Below are positions 43,602 to 51,709 of a DNA stretch of 64,000 bases, in pieces; position 1 is the first letter of the stretch; every line of letters starts with the position of its first letter. The notes under the pieces are model-generated. The model did no database searches. It was not told the DNA's origin and was given only the letters and a program-made list of their open reading frames with translations. The stretch is from NCBI GenBank assembly GCA_002753225.1, contig PDZS01000025.1:1-64000 (forward strand). Reading direction: 5' to 3'. A program made the position numbers and the translations under genes. This DNA comes from Deltaproteobacteria bacterium YD0425bin51. GTDB taxonomy: Bacteria; Desulfobacterota; Desulfobacteria; Desulfobacterales; YD0425bin51.

Positions 43602-44621
43602 ATGAAATTAGGAATTGTTGGTCTTTCTGGCGCAGGGAAATCGACTGTATTTGAAGCATTAACTAAAAATGTTGAAAATGTAAGTCATAAGGGAGAAAAT
43701 CGCATAGGAACAATTTATGTTCCAGATGAGAGAGTTGATTTTTTAAGTGATATGTACAAACCTAAAAAAACAACTTATGCTCAAAATACATATCTGCTTC
43801 CTGGGCATGGGGAAAAAAAAACTGAAAAAGATTTATCTTTAAATCAAATAAGGGATTGTGACGCGCAAATACTTGTGGTTAGAAATTTTAGCGGTTATGG
43901 CATGAGTCAAGTAACTCCTTTAGGAGATTTTAATAAATTTAATCAGGAACTGATTTTTACAGATTTAGTGGTTATAGAAAAAAGAATTGAAAGGTTAGAA
44001 ATAGATCAAAAAAGGGGTAAAAAAGTTGAACCAGAGCTTTCCCTTATAAAAGAGTGCAAAAAAATACTAGAATCAGAAATACCTTTGCGTAAACATCCTG
44101 AACTTGCATCTGAGCCTATATTTAGAGGCTTTGCTTTTCTGTCAGCAAAACCAATGCTTATTTTATTTAACAATAATGACGAAGACACAAAACTTCCTGA
44201 AGAAGTAAATCTTTTAGCTGAAAATTGTATGGTTATAAGAGGAAAGATAGAGCAAGAGATTGCAAAGATGACTGAAGAAGATGCCAAAGATTTTATGTCT
44301 GAGTTTGATATAGAAGAATCTGCTATGGCCAGGGTTATAAAAAAGTCTTATGATATTTTAGGGCTTATCTCCTTTTTTACAGTAGGGGAGGATGAAGTAA
44401 AAGCTTGGACGATAAAAAAAGGAACGTCTGCTCTTGATGCTGCTGAAGTTATTCACTCAGACATTAAAAAAGGATTTATCCGTGCCGAGGTTTTGGCATA
44501 TGATGATTTAAAAACTTCAGGCAGCTTTCAAGAGGCTAAGAAAAAAGCTCATCTGCGACTTGAAGGGAAAGGATATGAAGTTAAAGACGGAGACATTATC
44601 CACTTTAGGTTCAATGTATAA
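43602..44621 (+). CDS. YchF/OLA1-related GTPase (DUF933 C-terminus)
   Basis: A 339-residue P-loop NTPase. Walker A is GIVGLSGAGKSTVFEAL where classical YchF has GLPNVGKST. No canonical NKxD motif is seen; LILFNNNDED lies in its place, fitting the relaxed base specificity of this group. The C-terminus (about 255-339), FFTVGEDEVKAWTIKKGTSA to VKDGDIIHFRFNV, matches the TGS-like YchF C-terminal domain. It is shorter than E. coli YchF (363) and probably a divergent paralogue. It is convergent with the carboxypeptidase gene, 2 bases apart. Confidence 0.8.
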   Translation: MKLGIVGLSGAGKSTVFEALTKNVENVSHKGENRIGTIYVPDERVDFLSDMYKPKKTTYAQNTYLLPGHGEKKTEKDLSLNQIRDCDAQILVVRNFSGYGMSQVTPLGDFNKFNQELIFTDLVVIEKRIERLEIDQKRGKKVEPELSLIKECKKILESEIPLRKHPELASEPIFRGFAFLSAKPMLILFNNNDEDTKLPEEVNLLAENCMVIRGKIEQEIAKMTEEDAKDFMSEFDIEESAMARVIKKSYDILGLISFFTVGEDEVKAWTIKKGTSALDAAEVIHSDIKKGFIRAEVLAYDDLKTSGSFQEAKKKAHLRLEGKGYEVKDGDIIHFRFNV

Positions 44622-44623
44622 AA

Positions 44624-45754
44624 TTATCTATTAAAGTATCGAGTTAATATCATATCTCTTTTTTTGCTAACCCTTGATTTTTTAAAGAAGGTAATAACAA
44701 TAAATAAAGCAACGATAGGTAGTATAATAGCTGCTGCAATTGTTATTTTATTCTTTGTAACAGAAATACCTTCTTTACCTTTTTCAGAAGTCGCACCTTC
44801 TTTTTGTGTTCCTGTAGCCACAGCAGGAACAGGTGTTTGTGCTGGAGTGGTTTTTGCAAGTTCTATTAAACCTTTTGAAAGAAGTTCCTTTGCTTTAGCA
44901 TCTCTTACTTTTCGATCAAAAGAACCTATTACAACAGCTATCGCTCTAGCGCCTTTTTTTGTTGCAGTTGCTGCTATAGAAAATCCTCCTGCTCTGAAAT
45001 AGCCTGTTTTAAAACCATCACATCCTTCTAAGCTCCCTAAAAGGTGATTATGGTTCCTCATGATAAAAGGAGTTTCTATGTTTGGTCTGAAAGGTTTTTC
45101 TTGAGTTGAAGTATAGCGAAGAGCATCTTTATGTTTTAAAAGCTCCATACAAAGTTTTGCGATGTCTCTAGGTGTTGACATATCAGGTTCTTGATCTTTT
45201 GATGGTGGAAGTCCATGAACTGAGTGAAAAATAGTATTTGACATGCCCAAATCTTTTGCTTTTTTATTCATTAAATCAACAAAGGCTTCCTTAGTTCCAG
45301 CAAGATGCATAGATAAAGCTGTTGCTGCGTCATTTGCAGATTGTACCATAAGAGCATAAAGAAGCTCATCAATAGTAAAAACTTCTCCAACTTTTAAATA
45401 AACTTGAGAACCACCTATTTTAGCAGCATCAGCAGATATAGTAACTTTATCTTGAAGATTTAATGCTTTTGAATCTATATGTTCTAATATAATAAGAAGA
45501 TTCATAAGCTTAATAACGCTTGCTGGATATCCTTTAGTATCAGGATTATCTTCGAACAAAACTTTTCCAGTTACGCTGTCAATAGTAATAGCCCCTACAT
45601 ATGGAGATTTTGAAATTATAGGAAGTCCTCCTGTTTTTTCTTTCTCACTTTTTGTAACGGCTTTTGGCTCATTTTTTGGCTTTGCTCCAAAAACATCTGA
45701 AATATTTAAAGAAAAAATAAAAATAATAAAAAATAATATACTTCTTCTAATCAT
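44624..45754 (-). CDS. D-alanyl-D-alanine carboxypeptidase (PBP5/DacA type)
   Basis: A 376-residue protein with a signal peptide (about 1-23). The penicillin-binding motifs are Ser-x-x-Lys in GYPASVIKLMNLL, Ser-x-Asn in VQSANDAATAL and Lys-Thr-Gly in DGFKTGYFRAGG. A C-terminal membrane segment (about 333-357) and basic tail follow a Pro/Ala-rich linker, instead of the amphipathic helix of E. coli PBP5. It trims the terminal D-Ala from peptidoglycan stem peptides. Adjacent genes are unrelated. Confidence 0.9.
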   Translation of the reverse strand: MIRRSILFFIIFIFSLNISDVFGAKPKNEPKAVTKSEKEKTGGLPIISKSPYVGAITIDSVTGKVLFEDNPDTKGYPASVIKLMNLLIILEHIDSKALNLQDKVTISADAAKIGGSQVYLKVGEVFTIDELLYALMVQSANDAATALSMHLAGTKEAFVDLMNKKAKDLGMSNTIFHSVHGLPPSKDQEPDMSTPRDIAKLCMELLKHKDALRYTSTQEKPFRPNIETPFIMRNHNHLLGSLEGCDGFKTGYFRAGGFSIAATATKKGARAIAVVIGSFDRKVRDAKAKELLSKGLIELAKTTPAQTPVPAVATGTQKEGATSEKGKEGISVTKNKITIAAAIILPIVALFIVITFFKKSRVSKKRDMILTRYFNR

Positions 45755-45771
45755 TTTTTGTGTCCATAAAC

Positions 45772-46551
45772 TTAAGTTATTAAATTTTGAATTCGAACCA
45801 TAAAATTGCCCAATGCTGCCCCATATTCAGGAGATCCTTCTACCACCAGATATCCTTTGGATACTGCTGCTACCATATCAACATCATTCATGATAACAGG
45901 AAAAGCTCCATCAACACCATTAAATTTCATATGAACAAAAGGACGTCTTTTAGTATATAATCCTCTCCCTGATTTTGTCTTTCCTGCTTTTACTTTAAGA
46001 TATGCAGCAATATCTTCATCAACTGATATTTGGTATATCCTTTCAGGCTGTTTTTTTGTCCATTTTACCATTTCAGGGTCAGCACCTTTATTGTATTGGC
46101 TTAAAGCTGTAGTAATCATATAAAATGTCATTTTTACTTTAAGTCTTTTTTTTATGGGGTCAGTTGGCCGTGAATCTGGCATAAGAATTTTTAATCCCAT
46201 TAGCAAGTATAACACTTTAATAAATAAAAATAAATTGGTAATACCGCTAATTTTAGGAAGAACTAATTTGCCCCCAAAAAAAGCATTCATTTTAGATACG
46301 CTGTTAAAAGAGAAAGAGAGATCGGGATTTTCACATAAGCCTTGAACTACTTGAAAGTCTCCATAATCAAAAACCAAATGAGCCCCTATTTTTTCGCAAT
46401 CGTTATCTGCTGAAAACTGAACTCTCGCTGATACATTTCTAAAAATATTATGTATAAATGTATCATCTTCCAGCATCACTTTTATAACAGGGAGGACAGC
46501 GTGAAGAAAAATTTTTGAAGCAAGAAGGTCTTTTTCATTAGCCTTTGCCAT
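45772..46551 (-). CDS. SCP2-like lipid-binding protein 1
   Basis: A 259-residue protein from ATG 46551, which follows GAGGTG and the stop of the transketolase C-terminal gene. The central segment around ARVQFSADNDCEKIGAHLVF, the FQVVQGLCENPDLSFSF strand and a closing VEGSPEYGAALGNFMVRIQ suggest an SCP2/sterol-carrier-like fold. In that fold a ligand is held in a hydrophobic tunnel. It has a partner of similar size and layout at 49680-50441, first in the same operon. The assignment is from pattern and is moderate. Confidence 0.5.
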   Translation of the reverse strand: MAKANEKDLLASKIFLHAVLPVIKVMLEDDTFIHNIFRNVSARVQFSADNDCEKIGAHLVFDYGDFQVVQGLCENPDLSFSFNSVSKMNAFFGGKLVLPKISGITNLFLFIKVLYLLMGLKILMPDSRPTDPIKKRLKVKMTFYMITTALSQYNKGADPEMVKWTKKQPERIYQISVDEDIAAYLKVKAGKTKSGRGLYTKRRPFVHMKFNGVDGAFPVIMNDVDMVAAVSKGYLVVEGSPEYGAALGNFMVRIQNLIT

Positions 46552-46552
46552 G

Positions 46553-47563
46553 TTACACCTCATCTTCCCAGTCTTCATCTTCTTCAAAATCTTTTCCCAT
46601 AACCTCTCTTACTTTATCCATAATTCCATCAGCATCAAGTTTATAATAATTACAAAGATCTTCAGGATAGCCGACTTCGCAAAAACAGTCTGGAATACCA
46701 ACTTTAGTAAAAGCACATCCTTTTCCGCTTGCTGCAATAACTTCAGCAACAGCGGAGCCTAACCCGCCTATAATGTTGTGATCTTCAATAGTAACAATAC
46801 GACGAGTATCTAAAACAGCCCGTTTTACTATTTCTTCATCCAAAGGTTTTATGGTATGCATATTTATTACTCTTACGCTTAACCCATCCTGCTCTTTCAA
46901 CATTTTTGCAGCCTCAACAGCTTGAAGTACAGTAACGCCGCAACAAATTATTGTTATGTCTGTACCTGAATGAACTTCAATCCCTTTGCCAATTTTAAAA
47001 CCATAATCTTCATTGTCATAAAATTTGGGTTCAAAACCTCTTCCAATTCTCATATAAACAGGACCAGGATACTCTACACATTCTCTAATAGCATTTGCAG
47101 TTTCAATTCCATCTGCTGGCACAATAACAGTCATATTGGCGAAAGATCTCATAATTGCCAAATCTTCTGTGCAATGATGTGTTGTTCCTGCTTGTCCAAA
47201 AGAAGTTCCTGCATGAGTTGCAATGATTTTACAATTTAATTTTTGATAGCAAATGTCTGTTCTGACCTGCTCTGCTGCCCTCATTGATGTAAAAACTGCC
47301 ATTGATGATATAAAAGGGATAAGACCTGATTTAGCAAGTCCTGCTGCAACACCGAATAAATTTTGTTCAGCAATACCTACGTTGAAAAATCTATCTGGGA
47401 ATTTTTTACCAAATTTACCAATCTTAGTAGAATTTGCAAGGTCTGCTGATAATCCTACTATATTTGGATACTTATCTCCAAGATGACATAAAACTTCGCC
47501 ATATATTTCAGCCTGAGTCATTGTGTCAGCATCATATACTGTCCATGTTAAGCCTTCACTCAT
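46553..47563 (-). CDS. transketolase C-terminal subunit (split transketolase)
   Basis: A 336-residue protein with the pyrimidine-binding and C-terminal transketolase domains. FFNVGIAEQNLFGVAAGLAK contains the catalytic Glu, and HAGTSFGQAGTTHHCTEDLA and IEDHNIIGGLGSAVAEVIA are family motifs. The start is the ATG at 47563 with GGAGG ahead. The N-terminal TPP-binding half is the separate gene 10 bases upstream. An acidic tail ends the protein. It would combine with that half to transfer a two-carbon unit. The context, with an aminotransferase and SCP2-like genes, suggests a special pathway instead of the pentose phosphate cycle. Confidence 0.88.
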   Translation of the reverse strand: MSEGLTWTVYDADTMTQAEIYGEVLCHLGDKYPNIVGLSADLANSTKIGKFGKKFPDRFFNVGIAEQNLFGVAAGLAKSGLIPFISSMAVFTSMRAAEQVRTDICYQKLNCKIIATHAGTSFGQAGTTHHCTEDLAIMRSFANMTVIVPADGIETANAIRECVEYPGPVYMRIGRGFEPKFYDNEDYGFKIGKGIEVHSGTDITIICCGVTVLQAVEAAKMLKEQDGLSVRVINMHTIKPLDEEIVKRAVLDTRRIVTIEDHNIIGGLGSAVAEVIAASGKGCAFTKVGIPDCFCEVGYPEDLCNYYKLDADGIMDKVREVMGKDFEEDEDWEDEV

Positions 47564-47573
47564 AATTTCCTCC

Positions 47574-48404
47574 TTACATCCTGTCAACGGATTGTTTTGC
47601 CTTTTCAATTAAATCAGAATTTAAACCGCCGTAGTGCCATTTTACCTGATTTTCCATAAAGTCAATCCCTTTCCCTTTAATAGTATTTGCAATGATTACC
47701 ACGGGAGCTTTTGTTTCATTTTGAGCAAATTCAATAGCCTCACTCAGTGATTTAAAATCATGTCCCTGAGCTTCTTTTACTATCCACCCGAAAGCTTTCC
47801 ATTTATCAGAAAAAGGCTCAAGCCCCATAACTTCTTCAGTAGGACCATCTATCATCAGCTTATTTCTATCAACAAATGTTATCATGTTTGTCAGTTTAAA
47901 ATGTGAAGCAGCCATAGCCGCCTCCCAAATAGAACCTTCATTGCATTCTCCATCTCCTAATATGCAATATGTTTTCCAATTTTTTTTTTGAAGTCTAGCT
48001 CCTAGGGATAAACCAACTGCAATAGGAAGTCCATGTCCTAAAGAACCTGTTGATACATCAACTCCAGGAACTTTGTTCCCATCAAGATGCATTCCAAAAG
48101 GAGATTTAAAATGATTAAATTCTTTTAATAATTCTTTGTCAAAATAGCCTTTACTCGCTAAAAACGCAGCATATCCTACTCCGCCATGCCCTTTGCTTAA
48201 AATAACCCTGTCTCTATCTTCCCAGTTAGGACGAGATGAATCAATATTTAAATACTTATAGTAGAGTATAGCAAGAATTTCTACCATGCTCATTGCACCA
48301 CCAATATGTGCACCCCCTGCCCAACCAGTTATGTCTATAATATCTTTTCGCAAGCTGCAAGCAGTTTCCTTTAGTTTTTGAATCTCTTGATCAGTAATAG
48401 GCAT
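47574..48404 (-). CDS. transketolase N-terminal subunit (split transketolase)
   Basis: A 276-residue TPP-binding protein. The cofactor motif is ILGDGECNEGSIWEAAMAA with the metal-binding Asn in TFVDRNKLMIDG. The substrate-channel His residues are in GWAGGAHIGGAMSM and SKGHGGVGYAAFL. VSTGSLGHGLPIAVG is the standard family segment. GGAGGAAGAGCAA precedes the ATG. It makes one enzyme with the product of the next gene. Split transketolases are known in archaea and several bacteria. Confidence 0.9.
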   Translation of the reverse strand: MPITDQEIQKLKETACSLRKDIIDITGWAGGAHIGGAMSMVEILAILYYKYLNIDSSRPNWEDRDRVILSKGHGGVGYAAFLASKGYFDKELLKEFNHFKSPFGMHLDGNKVPGVDVSTGSLGHGLPIAVGLSLGARLQKKNWKTYCILGDGECNEGSIWEAAMAASHFKLTNMITFVDRNKLMIDGPTEEVMGLEPFSDKWKAFGWIVKEAQGHDFKSLSEAIEFAQNETKAPVVIIANTIKGKGIDFMENQVKWHYGGLNSDLIEKAKQSVDRM

Positions 48405-48418
48405 TTGCTCTTCCTCCT

Positions 48419-49654
48419 TTATTTTTTCTTTATAGCTTTAAATGCGTCCTCTACAATATCCCATGTTCTCTGTATATCTTCATCAGTGTGAGCTGTTGAA
48501 ATAAACCAGTTGTGATGGGAAGTAAAAAAGGCGCCTCGCTTTGTGCATGCAGCACAAAAATCTTGATGAAGCATAAGACTCTCATCGTCAGTTATATAAA
48601 TAGACGGCATAGATGGAACGCCTGTCACTTTTAAATTATAACCATATGTTTTTGCAATCTCTGTCATGCCATCTGTAAGTTTTTTCCCAAGTTTTATCAT
48701 TATATCTGGCCCATTTATTCGTTCCAGTTCTTTTAAAGTTGTAAGAGCCGCTGCCATGGGTACTGCTGAAAACCAATAGCTACCAGTATAAAAAACTTTT
48801 GCGGCGTAGTTTCTTAAATAATCTTTCCCAACTAAAGCAGAAATAGGGTATCCATTTCCAATAGCTTTACAATAACATATTAAATCTGGTTTGAATCCAA
48901 AATATTCATTTGAACCTCTCATATCAAGCCTAAATCCACATCGTACATCATCTACAATTAAAACTATCCCTTCTTTTTTGCATATTTGTTCTACTTTTTG
49001 CCAATATCCATCACCAGGCATTTCGCTATCTGTAAAAGCTGGATGATGATATGGTGTTGCCATAAAAGCTGCAATCTGTTTAGGATTGTCTGAAATAGCC
49101 TCTTCAATTTGAGATATGTCATTCCATTTAACGTAAATATTATTTTTTACATCTTCATCTGTTACTCCATGATGTCCTGGTCCTTGCGCCCAAGGTGAAA
49201 CTCCATGATAACCCCCTTTTATTAATATCGCTTTTGCCCTCCCTGTTGCAGCCCTTGCTATCATAAGAGCAAAACTGGTTGCATCTCCACCATTTTTAGC
49301 AAAAAAGGCCCAGTCTGCAATTGAAATTAAGTTCACTAAGTATTCAGCAAGGTCAACCATTACAGGTGACGGAGAAGTGATACAATTTCCAAGTTTTCTT
49401 TGTTTTTCGGCAGCTTCCTCAACAATAGGGTTGTTATAACCTAAAACCATTGGGCCATAAGCACACATATAGTCTATAAATTCATTGCCATCAACATCCC
49501 AAAACTTAGAACCAGAAGCTTTTGCAGCATAGAAAGGATAGTCTGTAGGGGGAACTAGAGGTGCAGGACTTAAATGTCCGTAAATTCCACAAGGTATAAC
49601 TTTAGCTGCTCTTTTAAATAAACTTTGAGATTTTTCATATGTATAAGTATTCAT
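48419..49654 (-). CDS. class III PLP aminotransferase, glutamate-1-semialdehyde aminomutase-like
   Basis: A 411-residue enzyme. The PLP Lys is in DLICYCKAIGNGYPISALVG, the cofactor Asp in VLIVDDVRCGFRLDMRG, and WDVDGNEFIDYMCAYGPMVL is the usual N-terminal signature. It belongs to the HemL-like branch but is unlikely to be HemL, because of its operon and divergent substrate region. The ATG at 49654 follows AAGGAAAAAACAT. It lies between an SCP2-like gene and the split transketolase. It probably aminates a carbonyl product or precursor of the transketolase step. Confidence 0.82.
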   Translation of the reverse strand: MNTYTYEKSQSLFKRAAKVIPCGIYGHLSPAPLVPPTDYPFYAAKASGSKFWDVDGNEFIDYMCAYGPMVLGYNNPIVEEAAEKQRKLGNCITSPSPVMVDLAEYLVNLISIADWAFFAKNGGDATSFALMIARAATGRAKAILIKGGYHGVSPWAQGPGHHGVTDEDVKNNIYVKWNDISQIEEAISDNPKQIAAFMATPYHHPAFTDSEMPGDGYWQKVEQICKKEGIVLIVDDVRCGFRLDMRGSNEYFGFKPDLICYCKAIGNGYPISALVGKDYLRNYAAKVFYTGSYWFSAVPMAAALTTLKELERINGPDIMIKLGKKLTDGMTEIAKTYGYNLKVTGVPSMPSIYITDDESLMLHQDFCAACTKRGAFFTSHHNWFISTAHTDEDIQRTWDIVEDAFKAIKKK

Positions 49655-49679
49655 ATGTTTTTTCCTTAATTTTATGGTT

Positions 49680-50441
49680 TCACGAAATATAAAGAGGAAC
49701 TCTATCAAGGATTAAGTTCAATGCATCTATAAGTGGAAGTTGCCCTTTAATTAAAACATCTCCAGATGCTGCAGCTGAAAAAGCATCTATTTTACCATTT
49801 ATCATATCATTTGCAATTTTTAGGTCTTTAAAAAGAATTACTGCTGTTGGTTTTTCTATTTCCCCTTTCAGCACTTTAAATTCGCCATGTGAAATTATGA
49901 GTTGAGCTGCTGGTCCATCAGGTAAAACTTTAAGCATAATAACTCCATCCTTCATCCTAGATGCGCTATGTTTAGAAACAGGATCCATTAAAGCTAATAT
50001 TTTTATGGCATGCATGGCTGTGTTTATTGAAAAACGAGTGTTTAAAGCTAAATATTCTTCATTTTTTAAAAGTTCATCTGTTGGTTTTAAATAATATTCA
50101 AGGCGTTTGGTTAGATTAGGAAAATCAGTCATTAAAAAACCTATTCTCGTAATCCCCTTTAAAGGAATTGGAATAGATTTGCCATCAAACATAGCATTAC
50201 AATGTCCAGGGCTTAAGAAAAATAAACTAATTGAGGATCTTTTGGGTTTACTTATACCAAAAGTACATTTCATTTCCTTAAATTCTATATAAGCTTGTAT
50301 ACCACCCATAATGCTAAAATATATTGTTTCATTCCAATCTTTTGTTAAAGATGCGGTCTGTGTATCAAAGTATGTAAGTTCTTCGAAGTTTTGAAGCAAC
50401 GCATGAAGATTTAAATTGGCTTTGATTAAATCTCTATTCAT
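49680..50441 (-). CDS. SCP2-like lipid-binding protein 2
   Basis: A 253-residue protein from ATG 50441 with AAGGAAC 8 bases ahead. The N-terminal half has a beta-rich AYIEFKEMKCTFGISKPKRS and a hydrophobic SISLFFLSPGHCNAMFDGKS. The C-terminal half contains GPAAQLIISHGEFKVLKGEI, KPTAVILFKDLKIANDMING and AAASGDVLIKGQLPLIDALN, the strand-helix pattern of SCP2-type lipid carriers. It resembles the product of 45772-46551 in size and layout. It is first in the operon and divergent from the alpha/beta hydrolase. It is a likely lipid- or intermediate-binding protein; the ligand is unknown. Confidence 0.5.
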   Translation of the reverse strand: MNRDLIKANLNLHALLQNFEELTYFDTQTASLTKDWNETIYFSIMGGIQAYIEFKEMKCTFGISKPKRSSISLFFLSPGHCNAMFDGKSIPIPLKGITRIGFLMTDFPNLTKRLEYYLKPTDELLKNEEYLALNTRFSINTAMHAIKILALMDPVSKHSASRMKDGVIMLKVLPDGPAAQLIISHGEFKVLKGEIEKPTAVILFKDLKIANDMINGKIDAFSAAASGDVLIKGQLPLIDALNLILDRVPLYIS

Positions 50442-50620
50442 AGCAGGGTTCCTTCTTTGAAAAATTAAAAGTTGTAAAGGTGACATTATGTGTCATAAAA
50501 AAATATATGCGTCAAGAATTTAATATTTATCATTGACAAATATAATATATTAATTAAGAGATAACAAAAAAAATAGCAATATCATAAAATTAATATAAAA
50601 ACTAAAAAAGGAGTTAACTC

Positions 50621-51517
50621 ATGGAATACATTCCTTTTTGGCAGGATAAAGTTGTTCAAAAAACTATCATAAGTCGTGATGGTGTACCTATTAGTTATCA
50701 ATCTTTAGGTGCTGGAACAGATCGTGTTATTGTTCTTGCAAATGGTCTAGGAGGTAGGTTGTATGTATGGGAGCCTCTTATTGAAAAGATGTATCCAGAA
50801 TACCGTATAATAACATGGGATTATCGGGGGCTTTTTGAATCAGAAGTTCACTCTAAAATAAGAAGGCTCAGCATTACTAATCATGCAGAGGATCTCGCTA
50901 CTATTTTAGATAAAGAAGAAATAAAAAATGCAGTGATTATAGGATGGTCAATGGGGGTTCAAGTTTCTCTTGAATTTGCTTATCTTTTTCCTGAAAAAGC
51001 AAAAAAACTGGTTTTAATTAATGGTACTTATGGACATGCTCTATCAACTGGGTTTCAGCCTTTAGTTAGAATACCTTGGCTAAATCGTTATCTTCATGAA
51101 CTTATAGATCTTGTAAAAAATACCCCTATTTTTCTTTATCTTTTAGAGCAGCAAAAAAATTTAAAGCCTTTAATTTGGCCTGTTGGAATAGCATATTCAT
51201 ATTTAAGGGGTAATGGAAAAATTAAGTATGCAATAAATCAGTATGTATCTGACGTGTTGAGTACAGATATTTCAAATTATTTGCGTCTTTTCCAAGAATT
51301 AGATGCCCATTCCGCATATCATTATTTGAGGGAGATTAAACAGCCAACGCTTGTTATATGGGGGGATCTTGATCTTTTAACTCCTGCTTATCAGTCAAAA
51401 GAAATTGTGCGCAAAATGCGTAATGCAAAATATGTACGTTTTCTACTTGGTACTCACTTTGTTTTATTAGAATATCCAAAGGAAGTTTCTAAACATGTTG
51501 CTGATTTTCTTAGATGA
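50621..51517 (+). CDS. alpha/beta hydrolase
   Basis: A 298-residue hydrolase with an oxyanion NGLGGRLYVWEPL, nucleophile Ser in VIIGWSMGVQVSLEF, acid Asp in VIWGDLDLLTPAYQ and His in LLGTHFVLLEYP. The length and order are normal. AAAAGGAG precedes the ATG. It is divergent from the SCP2-aminotransferase-transketolase operon with a 180-base AT-rich gap, so the two may share regulation. Substrate unknown. Confidence 0.85.
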   Translation: MEYIPFWQDKVVQKTIISRDGVPISYQSLGAGTDRVIVLANGLGGRLYVWEPLIEKMYPEYRIITWDYRGLFESEVHSKIRRLSITNHAEDLATILDKEEIKNAVIIGWSMGVQVSLEFAYLFPEKAKKLVLINGTYGHALSTGFQPLVRIPWLNRYLHELIDLVKNTPIFLYLLEQQKNLKPLIWPVGIAYSYLRGNGKIKYAINQYVSDVLSTDISNYLRLFQELDAHSAYHYLREIKQPTLVIWGDLDLLTPAYQSKEIVRKMRNAKYVRFLLGTHFVLLEYPKEVSKHVADFLR

Positions 51518-51702
51518 TCAGTTAGTTCAGACATTTTTGTAATTTGTTTTATAATTTCTTGGAAACTGTATTCGATTCGCTCAATATCAATTTTATTGTT
51601 TTTAATATCCCTTAAACGCATCTGGGAAACCATTTTGATGACGTTTAAGGGCTGATTTAAGTCATGAGAAATATTAATCATAAAATCTTGCAAGGGTTCC
51701 AT
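51454..51702 (-). pseudogene. histidine-kinase fragment (dimerisation/phospho-acceptor domain only)
   Basis: About 82 residues from ATG 51702: DFMINISHDLNQPLNVIKMV holds the phospho-accepting His, followed by SFQEIIKQITKMSELTDHLR, the second HisKA helix. No sensor domain and no ATP-binding domain follow; the frame ends inside the 3' end of the convergent hydrolase gene. It starts just after the rng stop. It may be a decayed kinase truncated by rearrangement, or a small phosphotransfer or dimerisation protein. Confidence 0.55.
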
Positions 51703-51709
51703 ATAGAAT

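Noticed and set aside
48419..49654. HemL for tetrapyrrole synthesis
   Set aside because: The fold and PLP site match the HemL branch, but the operon partners are a split transketolase and SCP2-like genes, with no other hem gene near.
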